The position numbers and the translations under genes were made by a program. Under the pieces are notes generated by a model. It was not told where the DNA came from, did no database searches, and saw only the letters and a list, made by a program, of their open reading frames with translations. DNA of 64,000 nucleotides from Ottelia alismoides (taxonomy: Eukaryota > Streptophyta > Magnoliopsida > Alismatales > Hydrocharitaceae): contig JAZKJV010000157.1 of the NCBI GenBank assembly GCA_037367405.1, forward strand, positions 310,001 to 374,000, given 5' to 3'. The number at the start of each line of letters is the position of its first letter. The first letter of the stretch is position 1. Below are positions 23,012-35,333 of the stretch, in pieces.

Positions 23012-24734
23012 CTTTCATAGTCCCGTTCATGACAAGATCGATCCTCGAGTTGTTATATGTACGTTTGTTGGTTACTCTCGCACTCAGAAGGGTTATCAGT
23101 GTTTGACTATGTACGTAGACAATATTATGTCAATGCTGACGTCACCTTTGAGTCCATCATGTACTACTCTCGTACAAGTGACAGGATGAGTCTCTCTGAG
23201 TCTGAGGATGTTGTTATTCTCCCACCTTCACCTATACATATACATCAGCCAATACTCCATGTTCCATCCTTCTCCAGCATCCAGCACGTCCCAGGTAAAT
23301 TTTGAAAACTTGATTTTGACTAATGGAATTAGTCGTGTGCATGATGTACAAGATATGCATGCAGATATATAAGTTGAGCCAGAACCTCCACCAGAACATG
23401 ATTTAGGTTAGTCCATTACCTTACAGAAAGGTAAACGTTCTTGTACATGATATCCAATGGCATGTCGTGTATTTGGAGTGGCTTTCACCTGACTTTCAGA
23501 AATTTGTTGTGGGATTATCCCATGTCGAAATCCCACGCACATATCAGGAGGCAATCAAGGTGCACGAATAACGTCTGACCATGGAATTAGAGATGGTTGC
23601 TTTTCAGTCTCGTGGCATGTGGAATAATGTTACAACTCCTATAGACGTGTCTGTTGTAAGATGCAAGTGCGTGTTCACTGTGAAGCATCCAGCAAATGGC
23701 AGCATTGATCGCTACAAGGTACGACTTGTAGCTCGTGGGTTCACCCAAACCTATGGGGTGGACTATTAGGACACTCTCTCCAGTAGCTCGACACTCCACT
23801 CTTCGGGTCTTCTCTCTGTCGTTGTCACACGAGACTGGCCTCTGTACCAGCTTGAAGCGATAAATGCCTTTATCTATGGTGATCTTCAGGAAGAATACAT
23901 GCATCAACCACCTGGGTTCGCTGCTGGGGGGGGGTCTGAAAGGGTATGCAGACTGCATAAGATGATCTATGGCCTTAAGCAGATTCAGAGAGCATGGTTT
24001 CAGAAGCTCTTAGATGCAATAGAACAGAAAGGGTTTGTGAGATCCAATGCAGATCACTCCTTATTTGTTCAGACATCCTAGAAGGGCACCATTGCTATAT
24101 TGGTATACGTCGATGACATCATCATTACATGGGACAATGTGCAAGGGATTCAAGCAGTTAAGGCTTTCCTGGGTCAGTAGTTTGTGGCCAAGGACCTCGG
24201 CAATTTGCGCTACTTCCTTGGACCGGAGTTCGCCAGGAACCAACAAGGTCTTGTGATGACTCAGAGGAAGTATGTTACAGATCTTCTATCAAAGACAGGT
24301 ATGACAGATTGTAAGCCTACCACTACTCCCATCGACCCGAGCATGAAGTTCTGTGTTGCGACACTGATGATGTTGACAATAGGAGATATAGGGAGCTAAT
24401 TGGGAAGCTTCTATATGTAACTATCAAGGACTGAAAATCAACTTTTAGGTTTGCAGTATTTTTAGGGAATTCATTGGTATCATGGAAGAGCAAGAAACGA
24501 ACAGTTGTCGCCCGAATGAGCGTGGAATCAGAGTACAGAGGTATGGCACAAGGCAACACAAAGATGATGTGGGTTATTAGATCAGTTCTGACTCATCTAG
24601 CCATTGAGCTGCCTCTTCCTATGCACCTCCAATGCGACAACCAAGCCGCACTATTCATTGCCAACAATCCAACATTACATGAGCGAACCGAGCATATTAA
24701 AGTCGACTGTCACTACACTCGAGATATGATCTAG
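23012..24734 (+). pseudogene. copia reverse transcriptase and RNase H remnant
   Basis: The remnant starts with the integrase tail IDPRVVICTFVGYSRTQKGY. RT blocks follow: YKVRLVARGFTQTYGVDY, then a stop; LEAINAFIYGDLQEEYMHQP; KMIYGLKQIQRAWFQK; and the catalytic YVDD (24106-24117) in VYVDDIIIT. RT then ends about 24340. RNase H resumes with LVSWKSKKRTVVARMS, SEYRGMAQ and LQCDNQAALFIANNP. About 80 residues between RT and RNase H are missing, apparently by deletion near 24420-24460. Several in-frame stops are present. Confidence 0.85.
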
Positions 24735-24873
24735 AAGGTTCTCGTTTCTACATCCCATGTCAATTCTAGTGAGCAAAGGGTAGAAGTATTCACCAAGGCT
24801 CCAGTCAGTGGACCCTTTTAGAGATGTTCCAAGTTGAGCCCGATCGACATTTATGCTCCAGCTTGAGGGGAAG

Positions 24874-25020
24874 TGTTGAAGATTTTATGTTATGTCACTG
24901 TTTTATAGTTATTTATTTCCTTTGTCAATAGTATGTAATTTACCCATTAGGGTTTCTTTCTTCTATATAAGAAGATCCTTGGGCTATATGAATAAACATA
25001 ACAACGTATTCTTCTCCACA
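24874..25020 (+). repeat. 3' LTR of the copia element
   Basis: This 147-bp repeat is collinear with 18287-18412, including ATGTAATTTACCCATTAGGG and TATATAAG. The polypurine tract is immediately upstream. Confidence 0.9.
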
Positions 25021-25997
25021 GATACTTTGAAGAAGATGGCATGTGCCACCTTATTGTTCATGATAAGCACCTCTGCATCACAAAGAAGATGGCGGCTCAT
25101 AGAGATGGAGGTGATGATGTTTCTATTGGGGAGAACCCCAAAAATGACTTATATGTCTTCATTCGTGAAGAAGATGGAGGCGCATGCTGTCCTTCGCTTG
25201 GCTTTAAAAGTCAATCTTTTTGTTGTTTTTATTTCTTGATTTATGCCCATCGGGCCACTGCTCTCATGTAAAAAATTGGAAGTGAACATATTATGAAAAT
25301 GACCCCCCAAAAATGGCTAAAAAGATTGAAAATGGGTATAAAAAGGAGTGGAAAAGAAGAACAAAAGTATCTGATTGACATCCCTTTTTCATTTGTTTTC
25401 CCAGCTTGATCGAGTATCCTCATGATTCCGACAAGTATTTAAGAAAGGGTTAGTATTTAATAGAGGTTTCAAGCTGTACCAATGTTTAAGGCACTATGTT
25501 CGAGTGACCCATTGTCTTCGTGTTCTTTAGAGAGAGATGTATTGCATGCTTCGTCCTCCAGTGACTATGAACTCCAGTTTGGGATCCCTCGAAAGTCCCT
25601 AAGAGAGTGACCCCTTCTCGAGATTTATATATGGAAAGTCCCACATTTTCTTTTTCAGCACATCAGAGGGGAGCGATCTTCAATCTTCAGTCAAGGAGAC
25701 ATGTGCGCTAGAGTTCTCAAAGAGGAAGACTCATTTTGATACCGATGACTATGACTGATATAGATACAAAGAACATGAGCTAGTCGTTGATCCAATTTTT
25801 TCTACGGGTCATCATTCGCACTCCAGCCCTCCAGTTCCTTCTCACTAGCATGGCATCTGAAGCACCATCCTCAATGGCAACCAACAAAATAAGCATTGAA
25901 TTGTGATTGTCCATAGTCTCATGTATTCAATGGGTGAGTGTGTGCCATCTTTTTATTTGTCCAAGTTGAGCATTGTATGCTCCAACTTGAGGGTGAG

Positions 25998-26240
25998 TGT
26001 TGAAGAATGTTTTAGGTGAATACTTGGATCTCTCTAGGATCCAACTATCACACCCTCATGTTTAGTCCCACATCTTCTATTGGTGGGTTTTTAGTATGTT
26101 AGTTGGGTTATATATAGAGCTCCACACCCTTCTCTTTGAGACATGTTCTCGTAGTTTCATCCCGCTCCTTAGGGAGTAGGGTTCCATGTAAAACCCTATT
26201 GTTCTATATTGTTCCATATATCTTCCTCGTTATATTTTCA
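25998..26240 (+). repeat. 3' LTR of the old LARD-like element
   Basis: It starts TGTTGAAGAATG after a polypurine-like CTTGAGGGTGAG and ends near TATTTTCA. It has TATATATAG in the TATA position and the block TTTCATCCCGCTCC shared with the LTRs at 7154 and 9380. It is diverged from them. Confidence 0.65.
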
Positions 26241-26269
26241 CTAGTTATTTCCTGGCTCATTGCCTTAGT

Positions 26270-26433
26270 TCCCTTTTAAAGCAATCAAGCGGATTAAACA
26301 AGAATTACATATCTTTCAACGGGTTTACATGGAGGAGATATCACTGGAAGGATATCCATACTTGGAGTTGATGCTCGGTAAAGATGAGCTTGAAGCTGAT
26401 CGGCCATTCAGAGTTGTGCTCTTTATGCAATAA
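26270..26433 (+). other. Short exon-like open frame, unassigned
   Basis: After an acceptor-like TCATTGCCTTAG at 26258-26269, an open frame of 54 codons reads FPFKAIKRIKQELHIFQ, then MEEISLEGYPYLELML and GKDELEADRPFRVV, ending LFMQ-stop. Composition and charge pattern look protein-like, unlike the TE debris around it. I do not recognise the family and no neighbouring exon was found on either side. It may be an orphan terminal exon or a gene fragment next to the LTR. Confidence 0.3.
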
Positions 26434-29400
26434 GTTGTTGGTAACATGATTTGAGATGATCCCAAAAAATAGAAATAGAAGTCATTCATTATAAACATTA
26501 GTAGTACAGTGGTCCTTTTCCATATAAAGTTCTCGAAAGCAAGCCTCTCTTATACAAAAATCATAAGAGGTGGAACTGTCCCAAATGGAGACCTCAATAG
26601 TTTCCTCTTTCATATGTGGATCTCAATAAGTGAGTTTCCCTCATATGAACATATGAGTCTCTATTTGGTGATATCTTGTAGAAAAAAAGATAAAGTCCAC
26701 TCTCTTGCTTCCCCTTCATCCTATACTTATTGTAAAGATGGGATGATCTGCCAAGTTAAGAGAATAAGTGTGATAGTTTTCTCTATTCTTCTCGTTTTAT
26801 TCTTCTCACTCTTTTTCTTTTTTTCACTCCTTTCATTTGTGTGGATAGTTCTTATTTCCCCCTTTTCTAAGTCTTTTTTAACTGATTTTTCATTTTTAAC
26901 AGACTTTTTTGTGCCTATCTTTTTAGGTTTATTTTTTCTTTTTCTAAACCTATTGTTTTGAGCCCTATTGGGAAAAAACAATCTAAGAGAAAAAAAAAGA
27001 TTTGTTTAGGTCCGAAAGAACGTCACAGCGGAAGAACCTCGGGCTTAGGCCCCATCTTCCTATCTTTTTCAGGTTCATGATGGAACATCATAACACATAC
27101 TTGGAGGTGCCACCTCCCATCAAGTTAGTGATGTTATACACTCTCCTTGAACCGCTCGTCGTCACACATCTAACGGCTTCATATAATCTCGTAAATCTCC
27201 AACATTGCTACCATTCATGTTTCATCTCCTGACACGCTCTTTCTTGCACATATTTGTAATTGTGCCACATGCTCCTTGCATCAATTATAGTGGCATCGTC
27301 TTAGCTTTTTGATCTCTTCTTGCATAGTCAACGAAACTTTTCTTTGTTATTGGCATCGTCTCATTGTCTGCATGCTTCTCGATTCTAGTGTGCAATCCTC
27401 AATTGCAAGGGGGTCATGTGCGCTGTCTATGATTGCCACCTTGTACTTGTGGCTCTTGCTGTCTGGAGTAGCAGCTAATGTCACCATCGCATTGATGGGC
27501 CACTGTGCCATGCATGTAGCGCTAGTTCACCATGGTCATGTGACTGTAATGCTCGTTGTGATTGAAAATCTCGTTGAACATAGGAACATTGGAAAATCGA
27601 AATAAAGTCATCATACTAAAGAATGAACCTGAAATGAGACACGAATGACTTGCTTCATTGTTATGTGGAAATATTAAATAGAAGTACTTCAAGAACAAGA
27701 ACAAAAATATTATCTGCTTGATTTCCTTCTTGGAAAGGCTTTCAGAATGTCTCTTAAGTTGAAGAGAACAATCAATAGATTTTTTGCTTCTCTCCAATCT
27801 TGCCGAGCAAAATTGCTCCCAAAGAAAACGTAATCAATATCTTCTTCCCATAATTGCACAAAAAACACGTCATACCATACTCAACCACCCATCTAGTTTT
27901 CGAAAACAAATCTCATGGGCTTTATACTTGCTAAGTTATTCATGCATTTTGGGGATATATTAGGATGTAGCTAGCTTCCTAGAACTAGCTTAAACAAAGC
28001 AAAAATATTAATAGGTTCTCTCTTGGACATTCTTTCACACTTTTGTCCTCTCATTCAGAAAATTCTGCATCAGTAAGCATTTTCAGTTGAATGTTTGAAG
28101 ACCAATACAATTATACCTAGAGTTGAAAATTCCGTGAGACCAACAATTTTTGAACTTACATTTAGTTGATGATTATATTTCTTCCACAGCAGGCAACAGG
28201 TGGTTTGGGATAGGATATTTCCTTGCCCCTTTCAAATGTGGAGTTTGCAAGGAAGGTGATATGCTTTTGGAAATGGACAATCATGGCCGCAGTTATCCTG
28301 TTGTCAAAGTAGTTCGAGCTGATGGTGTTAATGGTTTGTGTGGTTTTGGTTTGGGTGGTGTCGATCTTGTGGTGACGTTTGTGGCTAAGAGAAAGGGGTG
28401 TATTCTCCACAGTAGACCTGGGATAATGAATATGTGTCCAGGGTTGGAGGGGGTGGATGGTGTTAGTGTAAGTGGTGGAATGCTGCTTTTGGAACTTCGT
28501 GTTAGAGATTAGACTTCTTTTATAAGTTAAGTTTCTTTGCGAAGAACATACCCCTCTTAAAGGCAGAGGCCTTGCCTTGTCCATTGTGTGATGCCATAAC
28601 ATTCTGTTGGGGATCTAATGAGGGGATCTAATTTGGGACTTATTTTAAGTTTGGAAATGTCTGGTTGTGGGATTAGAGTTTTGATGAGATGACGGATGAG
28701 AAGTGGAGTATCTTCCTTTTTCGTGGGTTCAGTGAGGGATTCTTGGTTTTCAAGTTTGCTGCATCTGTCTGGTTGGATCATAAAAGGCAATTGCGAAAGA
28801 GAGGCGGAATGACACCCTACAGGGGAATGCAAGTTTCGATAGAGTGAAGGATGTGGAAATTCAGCTGTGGATGATGTGACAAAAAATTTGCAGTGTGCTA
28901 ATATAGAGAATGATTTAATGGTAAGATTAACTGATTAAGCGGAGATAGATATCATGTAGACGTGGTCGAAGAATAGGGATTCTTTGATTGATTGAGTAGT
29001 GGTAAACAATGTTTATCAGTTTATCAGTGGTGGGATACGATGAGTATCCTTGGTAGAGCACTTATACTTTTTCTGAGGGTTCAAAGTGGCTATGGAGAGT
29101 TCGTGAGGGACAGGGTCAACGCACCGTTCTGTATCCAATGGTGATGACCTGATTGGTGTGGTGAGGGCAAAGGTTTGGACGATGGTGACAAGGCTTATGC
29201 AAGAGGGCTCTCCGAGTTCAGATATGTTCCCGATTCTCTTCTTCAAAGAATCTCGGTTGCATGTTGGGGATGAGTTAGAATTCAAGCTGATTGCATAATC
29301 CAATTTCATTTATCACAGCGGTGAAGGTGTCGATGAGCATCCCTATAAAAGTTTATGGCATCGATGATCTTGCAATTTCAAGTGGCTTTTTTAGAGGGGA

Positions 29401-32400
29401 ACTCTATTCTAGATGACTTCCTGATGGCCTTAAAGGCAGTGGCAACCCAGGAGTGTGCGAACAGATGAGTGGCATCCTTTGGAATGTGAACTATAGTAGG
29501 CCCATGAGCTATGACACTACGGTGTGGGGATTTCTATGGACCTCTCTCAGAAAAAGGGGCTTTCTGGTTGGTGGGTTCTTTTGGGATGGAGCGGTGTCAC
29601 CATAGTTACTATGTGGAGGTTAACGATAAACTACAGGGGTGGAGGTTGGGTACAATCTTAGCTGGGGATCAGGTAAGGATGTCCCCAACGGGGTTTTGGT
29701 GGAGAAAGCACAGAGATGTGCGGGAGGGAGGAGGAAGAACAGAGCGATAATAGGAGAAACTCCAATTTTTTTATAATTCGAACTAACTATTAATACTGAC
29801 TATCATCCCCTTTTTATACGAGGTGGGATTACAAGATAAAAAAACAAAATCAATCCTTATTTTTACTCAAATTTACTCAACTCAACTGGAGACCGTACGC
29901 GATCTCTTTATTTAAATATAAAATCAAAATGGCGACTTACTCAATTTGGACAAAATTTAGCAATAACCCTAACCCTAATATCCCAATTTATTATTAATTT
30001 TAGCTCTAATCATTAATTCTGTGCTGCCGCAGTTGACCATGGCGAGGGCCAAGGTTGGCTAAATTTTTACCAGGGCCCTAACCTAAAAGGGCGGAATTTA
30101 TGTCATTGAACATTTACCTTGTTTATCTGCATTCCCTGATCTTTACAACATTTCAACGTTTTCACTGATTTTAAGAGGAAACGCAGACCAGTTTCTGCAT
30201 GACTTATCTGAGGGTTTGCTGAAATTTCTCCCATTATAACATATTTCACCACTCTTTGTTTATTGCCTTAATAGAAGCTAATAGTGCTAGTTAATATTTG
30301 TAATGGATGGCTTTGATCTGCTCAAAAGGTTTGAAACCACATTGCAGATTGCTATTTATCAGACCTATTTGATATCATCGACAAGACGGTGTGTTATATT
30401 CTGGTTTAATCACAACTATCCACAAAATTAATGTGGCATTTTCTTCAATTTTAGTTGGGAATTGTTAGATCAGTATATGTATTGGTTTGTTTAAATATAT
30501 AGTAGCCATATTCTATATTGTTTGTCACGGCGATATAGAAGTTTCCTATCAGCTACTGAAAATGTGATTTACAAATATGCAGATGGTCCGAGTATGATAA
30601 AAACTCAAGGTTAATCAGCTAGAAAGAGTTCCAACAATATTGTAAATATACATGTAAATTGTAGGAATTTCGGGAAGACACTCAAATACATGGTGTTTTG
30701 ACCTGCTTCCGAACCAGGTTTCTCTTTTTTTTGAGACGCCTTATTTTAATGTGTGGGGATAGATGTCAAAAATGAGTATGTAATTCAAGATGAGAGTTCC
30801 ACTGAAGCTTCTACGACCTGTTATCTGAGGGAATGACGTGCTCTGCATATGGAAATGCTCGCGGTATGTTGAGAGTTAGATATTGGTCTGGGTTCTTTTT
30901 GAACTTTATTAGATCTCTACTTCTGTCAATTTCTTGCTTATATGTTGATTGTCACCCTATATGCTATGCTTTCATGTATGCATCATAAGAGAGTTTAACA
31001 GACAATTTTGGGAGATTATCAATAAATCTGTTCGTTCATACAATTGATTAGATTTTTGAGATGAACTCAAGAATATCTGTGATCTCATCTGTTTTGCATA
31101 TGAGATCGTAGATAGAACAATGGTTTAAAAAGTCAATTACATGGCCAAATGCTTGCATTTCTTGGAAAGCATCTCAAGCTTGAACGATCTACTGCAATGT
31201 GAGTATCGGCTTTAGTTTCTCTTTTGGAATAGATTTCAAATTTTATTTGAAGGGAAATTGCAGTAGTGTTGTGGGCATATAAATCCAAATGCTCATTTAA
31301 CAAGCTTATCTTTATTCATTTTTGTTTGGATAGGGTCATTGAGATTCTGTTCTAGGTTGATCTTTTGCTATGATATGTGGATAATTCTAGTTTTATATTG
31401 GTCATATCCAAGTTGTGGATGGAATCCTCATGACCTAGTTGCCATCCCTTAGCTTACATTCTGCCCTGTGTCGATCTCATTCTCTGTAATGTAGCCTAAT
31501 ATTAAGGAGGTAGAAGTTGACTAGTATTGATCCCAGTGGTAGATGATGATCATCATATGAATTTCTGGTGAAGACTGGGTTGATGACGATGGAATGAACG
31601 GTGCACGTGTCGACTGCAATGGAGTTGACAGGGACGACACGGGATGGGTGTGTTCTGCCTGGGAGAGAATGTTGGGAAGGAGAACCTCTGCAAGGGATGT
31701 TGGATGCAATTTTGTAATTTAAATCCCTTGTAATTTATTTGAGATAATCAAAGATCACATGGAATCATCACACCAAAGGTCAACACTGGGGTTTGATTAA
31801 ATGCAGAATTTCATCTACATAAATGGCTGCAGGTTTCCACATTATTTTCTTAATGTACATGGCCTCTTTCTCCGTCATGAATGGAAATATGAAATAATAA
31901 TCCTTGTACTATTTCTGAAATCCTTTCTTTTATATGTTCTCTTGCAGTGGCAATGATGTTTTCATCATAGCTTGATTAATTGGAGAAAAAAATCAAATTT
32001 ATTTAGTGAACTAATTTCATGTTCGTGAATTTTGTTGAGTCTATTTAAGGTCACCAGTAATCTCACTTTTGGTTTTAGTTAAACATATTTTTATATAGAA
32101 AATTTATGTACTTGAAAAGAAATAACGAGCTTCAAGTTATAAATCAGGTTCTGTTATTGTTATAGTTAATTATTAGATATCTGGATTTAACCTCCGGACC
32201 AATTCATTATTTTTTCAGAAAAAAAAAGATCAGATGGAAGAGAAGTGCATGTTTAAAACATATGTACTGCACCATTTAGGCTCTTTAAACTCATTCAAAA
32301 AAAAATCTTTATTTACCTATTCGTCTAAAATGAAAACCTATTTTGCATTAAGTGCCAACTTACTCGTTTTTTTACTCGTGTTTTCTCCCGAGAAGGATAC

Positions 32401-32540
32401 CCATATATAGAACCTTGTAATGATAGCTGCATATAATTATGTAGTGCCTCTGCAATGGAGATGGACAATACAATCTTCTAATTATCGTATTCTGTTCATG
32501 ATGGCTATTACCATGGATTCATGGTCATTGAAGGGCGATG
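26434..32540. other. Six-kb stretch without a confident gene
   Basis: Part of 26720-26960 is pyrimidine-rich low-complexity sequence whose apparent frames are not credible. The stretch 28150-29750 is G-rich on + and has broken frames with GNRWFGIGYFLAPFKCGVC and later tryptophan-rich text. It resembles LINE debris in base composition but no diagnostic motif was found. Two telomere-like units, AACCCTAACCCTAA, occur near 29955. The rest (29760-32540) is AT-rich and may be single-copy. Confidence 0.4.
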
Positions 32541-32559
32541 TTATTGTAACAACCCAACA

Positions 32560-34438
32560 TCTCTCACTTGACAGAATTGGCCAATGATATTATACACTCC
32601 AACTATTCGAGAAGTATTATCTTCTTTCTTGAGAAAGTAAGTTAGGTCTTGTAACCATTGTTGCATACATCAAACTTCCCATCATTTGTGTTTATGGAAC
32701 TTAAAGGATTTTCCATCCTTATGTGGAGCAGTGACTTCTATCGAGGCGTTTTCTCGTCAAAAATGTAGGACAACCTCTTCGGAATTACATGCAACTATTT
32801 TCTTCACTTAGACTCAAACTCTTTAAGCATCTATTTCTAATGATATACTTCTGATAACATAGTATGCTTCGCATATGTATCTTCATCTTAAATTCATTGC
32901 TCGACATTTCTTTTGCTTCATTGAGCACTTATATGTTATTTTTGGTAAGTATAATATTTTGGCATATAGTGATATTATCGATAATTTTATCACTTTTCTT
33001 AACATTTATACAAAAATCCAATTTGTCACATTGGATCCAAATTGATAATAGTTTCATGAAATCTGCGACACCATTATCATGAAAATAAGTTATACAATGA
33101 CTTTTCCAATATATATTTTTCTCCTTTGCTTTAACCTAAAAATCTTCATATTACCACATATTAATATCTTATCTGAATTTTCGATTGAGAAAAATCTTCG
33201 CAATCATTTGGAATAACATTAGATCTATATACGTAATCATTACCATGTTTAACCTTGCATGCGTAAATTTGACTATTGATATGTAGATTTCTTGGAAATC
33301 TATTTTAGTTATTGGGGTATAATCCGTGAAAACAATCGTAGCTCTGTATTTATCAATAATAATGTCAATACGACAATTTTTCTTGACCCACTTGTACCAT
33401 ATGGTTTGCCTACCTTCTAACAACTCACATAGTTCTCGAACATCATTTCCCTCAATTGAGTCTAATTCATAGCTCATTACAACCGTTCATGATACCTACT
33501 CATCAAAAGTTGTTACTTTATTAAAAGAAATATGCTATATACAATTTTCCATATCATTATGGTGTAACAGGAAACCACGCCTACATATAGATAATAATCA
33601 TCCATTCATGTTCTGTCATGTCTTTTGTTGCCAATTATACATGTCAAAGGTTCTACATTTATCGTTGATTTATTTTTCCATTTTCCGATGAGGTTTGTCA
33701 TCCGATGTATTCCTTGTCTCATTTTCTCATTATCTCGGTTATCTTCTAAATCAATTAGAGATTTTGTCTACTCGATCATATGCTCATTTTTAATGCTCAT
33801 TTTTTATCTTAATTATCAAGAAATAGTAACAAAACTTACAATGATACCTTGGCATTTCTCGAAGAACATACTTGATTTGGAATTTTTGACTACTCTAATA
33901 AATCCACACATAGTTATCTTATCTTTGAGCAAGACATGTGTAGTGCCAGTTATAACTCAATTCATATTTTTAATCATTTCATATTTTGTATGGCATTTAT
34001 TCCACACATTTGATGTGTACATTCATTCAATATGTGCTCCTTGAAATCTTTAGGAGAGGGTACAACAAAATACACGATAACACATTATTCAAGGTTCGGT
34101 TCTTCCTTTCCCCTACACCATTTTATTGTGGTATACAATTAATTGTAATTTTCTTATTATTGTCTTCACAAACGCAATAATCTTTGAATTTATTCAAGTT
34201 CAATTTATCACCTTTATATATTTTTAAAGTATTTATTCAACCTTCCTAATATTTTCTCTACTTCCGTTCAACATCATTTAAACATTAAATTCTTCTGTTT
34301 TTCTTCCTAACAAATGGATATATGAGTACTTAGAAGTAATCGTTAATAAAATAGATGAGGAAAAAGTGGTCAGAGTAATTATCGATAGAAGCTATGACTT
34401 TTTTACTTTCAGCCTTTCTTACTAAGACTATACATATA
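32560..34438 (-). pseudogene. copia integrase and reverse transcriptase remnant, minus strand
   Basis: Read on -, about 34210-34000 gives the integrase tail with TINCIPQ, a stop, then NGVGERKNRTLNNVL. After a degraded linker, 33477-33169 is open for 102 codons: SIEGNDVRELCELLEGRQ, then a YKWV block and DKYRA, DFQEIYISIVKFTHARLNMV and a LFQMIAK-like block of copia RT. Further down near 32690-32640 is SLMYATMVTRPNLTY, matching the end of the RT domain. No LTR was found. The upstream part is cut at 34438 by a Helitron-like end. Confidence 0.8.
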
Positions 34439-35333
34439 CTAGTGTATCCCGTGCATTGCATGAATTGTATTGATGAGATAAGAAAATATAGCATGTAACA
34501 GTGACGGAGAGAGGCGGGACGGGTGGGGGCTTGGCCTTCCCAACTCTCAATGAAAAAATATATACATGTGTATAAATATAGTACATATATAATCGAATAT
34601 ATTGATTTAATAATTAAAATATGCTATATTATAGCCCCCCATAACTCAACATAAAATCAATATATGATCAAAATGTAATAACTAATGATTTGAAAATTAT
34701 TTAATGTTGTGTATAATTGGATAGTGATATATCCATATATATCCATCATCGTATCCATTTTTAAATGGTCCAGGATATGTATTTTTACTTTAGTATATAG
34801 TTACAAATAGAGATTTTTATTTTTATTTCCTTTGCAGATACATGAATGAGGATATTTCTTTCATTTTTTGATTTGAAACAAACATGATTACATATCTTTC
34901 TGGTTTATACAGATATAATTATTTGTATTATCAAATCTATACGTATATATCTTATATATATATATATATATTTATATGGGTTTGATGGGGCTGCCCCCGC
35001 ATCATTTTTGCGCAAAATTATTTTATTTTTTTGAAAAATATCACCATGTATATTTATGTATATATCTCTCCAATATGTTATTCGAATTTCAATAGAAATG
35101 GAGACTCCCATTCCCTCCATCTAGAACATGTCGATTACATCAATGTTTAGACCGTTAAATTACACGTTCTAGATGGAGGGCATATGAGTATTTATTTATG
35201 ATGAAATTTGAATGGCATATTGGAGGGATATATAGATGAATATACATTGTAATATTTTGATGAAAAATAAAAAAAATGCGTAAAAATGCCACGGTGGCAA
35301 CCCATTTTTCCTATATTTATCAATTTATATAGA
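34439..35333 (-). mobile_element. Helitron-like element A with long inverted repeat
   Basis: On the minus strand it ends TTCATGCAATGCACGGGATA then CACTAG, followed by T. That is a hairpin a few bases before CTAG/T, the usual plant Helitron 3' terminus. A candidate 5' start is TCTATATAAATTG (35333 downward). Near that end is a 317-bp inverted repeat (34987-35303). No Rep/helicase is present, so it would be non-autonomous. The 3' end lies inside a copia integrase remnant. The 5' border is uncertain. Confidence 0.5.
34987..35303. repeat. Hairpin A: long imperfect inverted repeat
   Basis: The arms pair over roughly 130 bp each around a centre near 35145. Left-arm phrases such as CACCATGTATATTTATG, CTCTCCAATATG and CCCTCCATCTAGAACATG recur inverted on the right. 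Outer palindromes GGGCTGCC...GCAT and TGCCACGGTGGCAACCC close it. It is homologous to hairpins B and C. Short apparent frames here are by-products of the symmetry. Confidence 0.85.

Larger units (their letters stand above)
18287..25020 (+). mobile_element. Degenerate Ty1/copia retrotransposon
   Basis: The 5' LTR is 18287-18412 and the 3' LTR 24874-25020. Both start TGTTGAAGA and end TTCTCCACA; the 5' copy has a small internal deletion. A primer-binding site TGGTATCAGAGC is at 18413-18424 and a polypurine tract GCTTGAGGGGAAG at 24861-24873. The order gag, protease, integrase, reverse transcriptase, RNase H identifies copia. Short LTRs suggest an Ale/Ivana-like lineage, but I cannot resolve it. 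The 5-bp flanks (GTTAT and GATAC) do not match. Coding capacity is destroyed by stops, frameshifts, a deletion between RT and RNase H and a 1.9-kb insertion. Confidence 0.9.
17460..26240 (+). mobile_element. Old LTR element related to the 7154-9696 family, split by a copia insertion
   Basis: At 17460-17590 an LTR-like fragment starts TGTTTAAGAG and shares the phrase order of the 3' LTR at 25998-26240: CTTAGGTG, ATCCAA-TA-CAC, TGTTTA-TC-CACATC-TCTAT, then a TATA region. Segment 25380-25997 is recognisably related to 8750-9379 of the young element, for example CCGACAAGTAT and TTGTCCAAG-TGAGCATTG-ATGCTCCA-CTTGAGGG. The 3' LTR ends in a TTTCATCCCGCTCC--GGAGTAGGGTTCCA block shared with the young LTRs. 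I infer one old element whose middle was displaced by the copia element at 18287-25020. No target duplication survives. The stretch 17591-18286 is otherwise unassigned. Confidence 0.55.

Noticed and set aside
18287..25020. Active copia element, because YVDD is intact
   Set aside because: Several stops, a frameshift in integrase, loss of the protease D-S-G motif, an internal deletion and an insertion exclude activity.
26509..26961. 150-codon + frame
   Set aside because: The second half is a T-rich tract giving Phe/Leu/Ser runs that imitate a membrane protein. No conserved motif.
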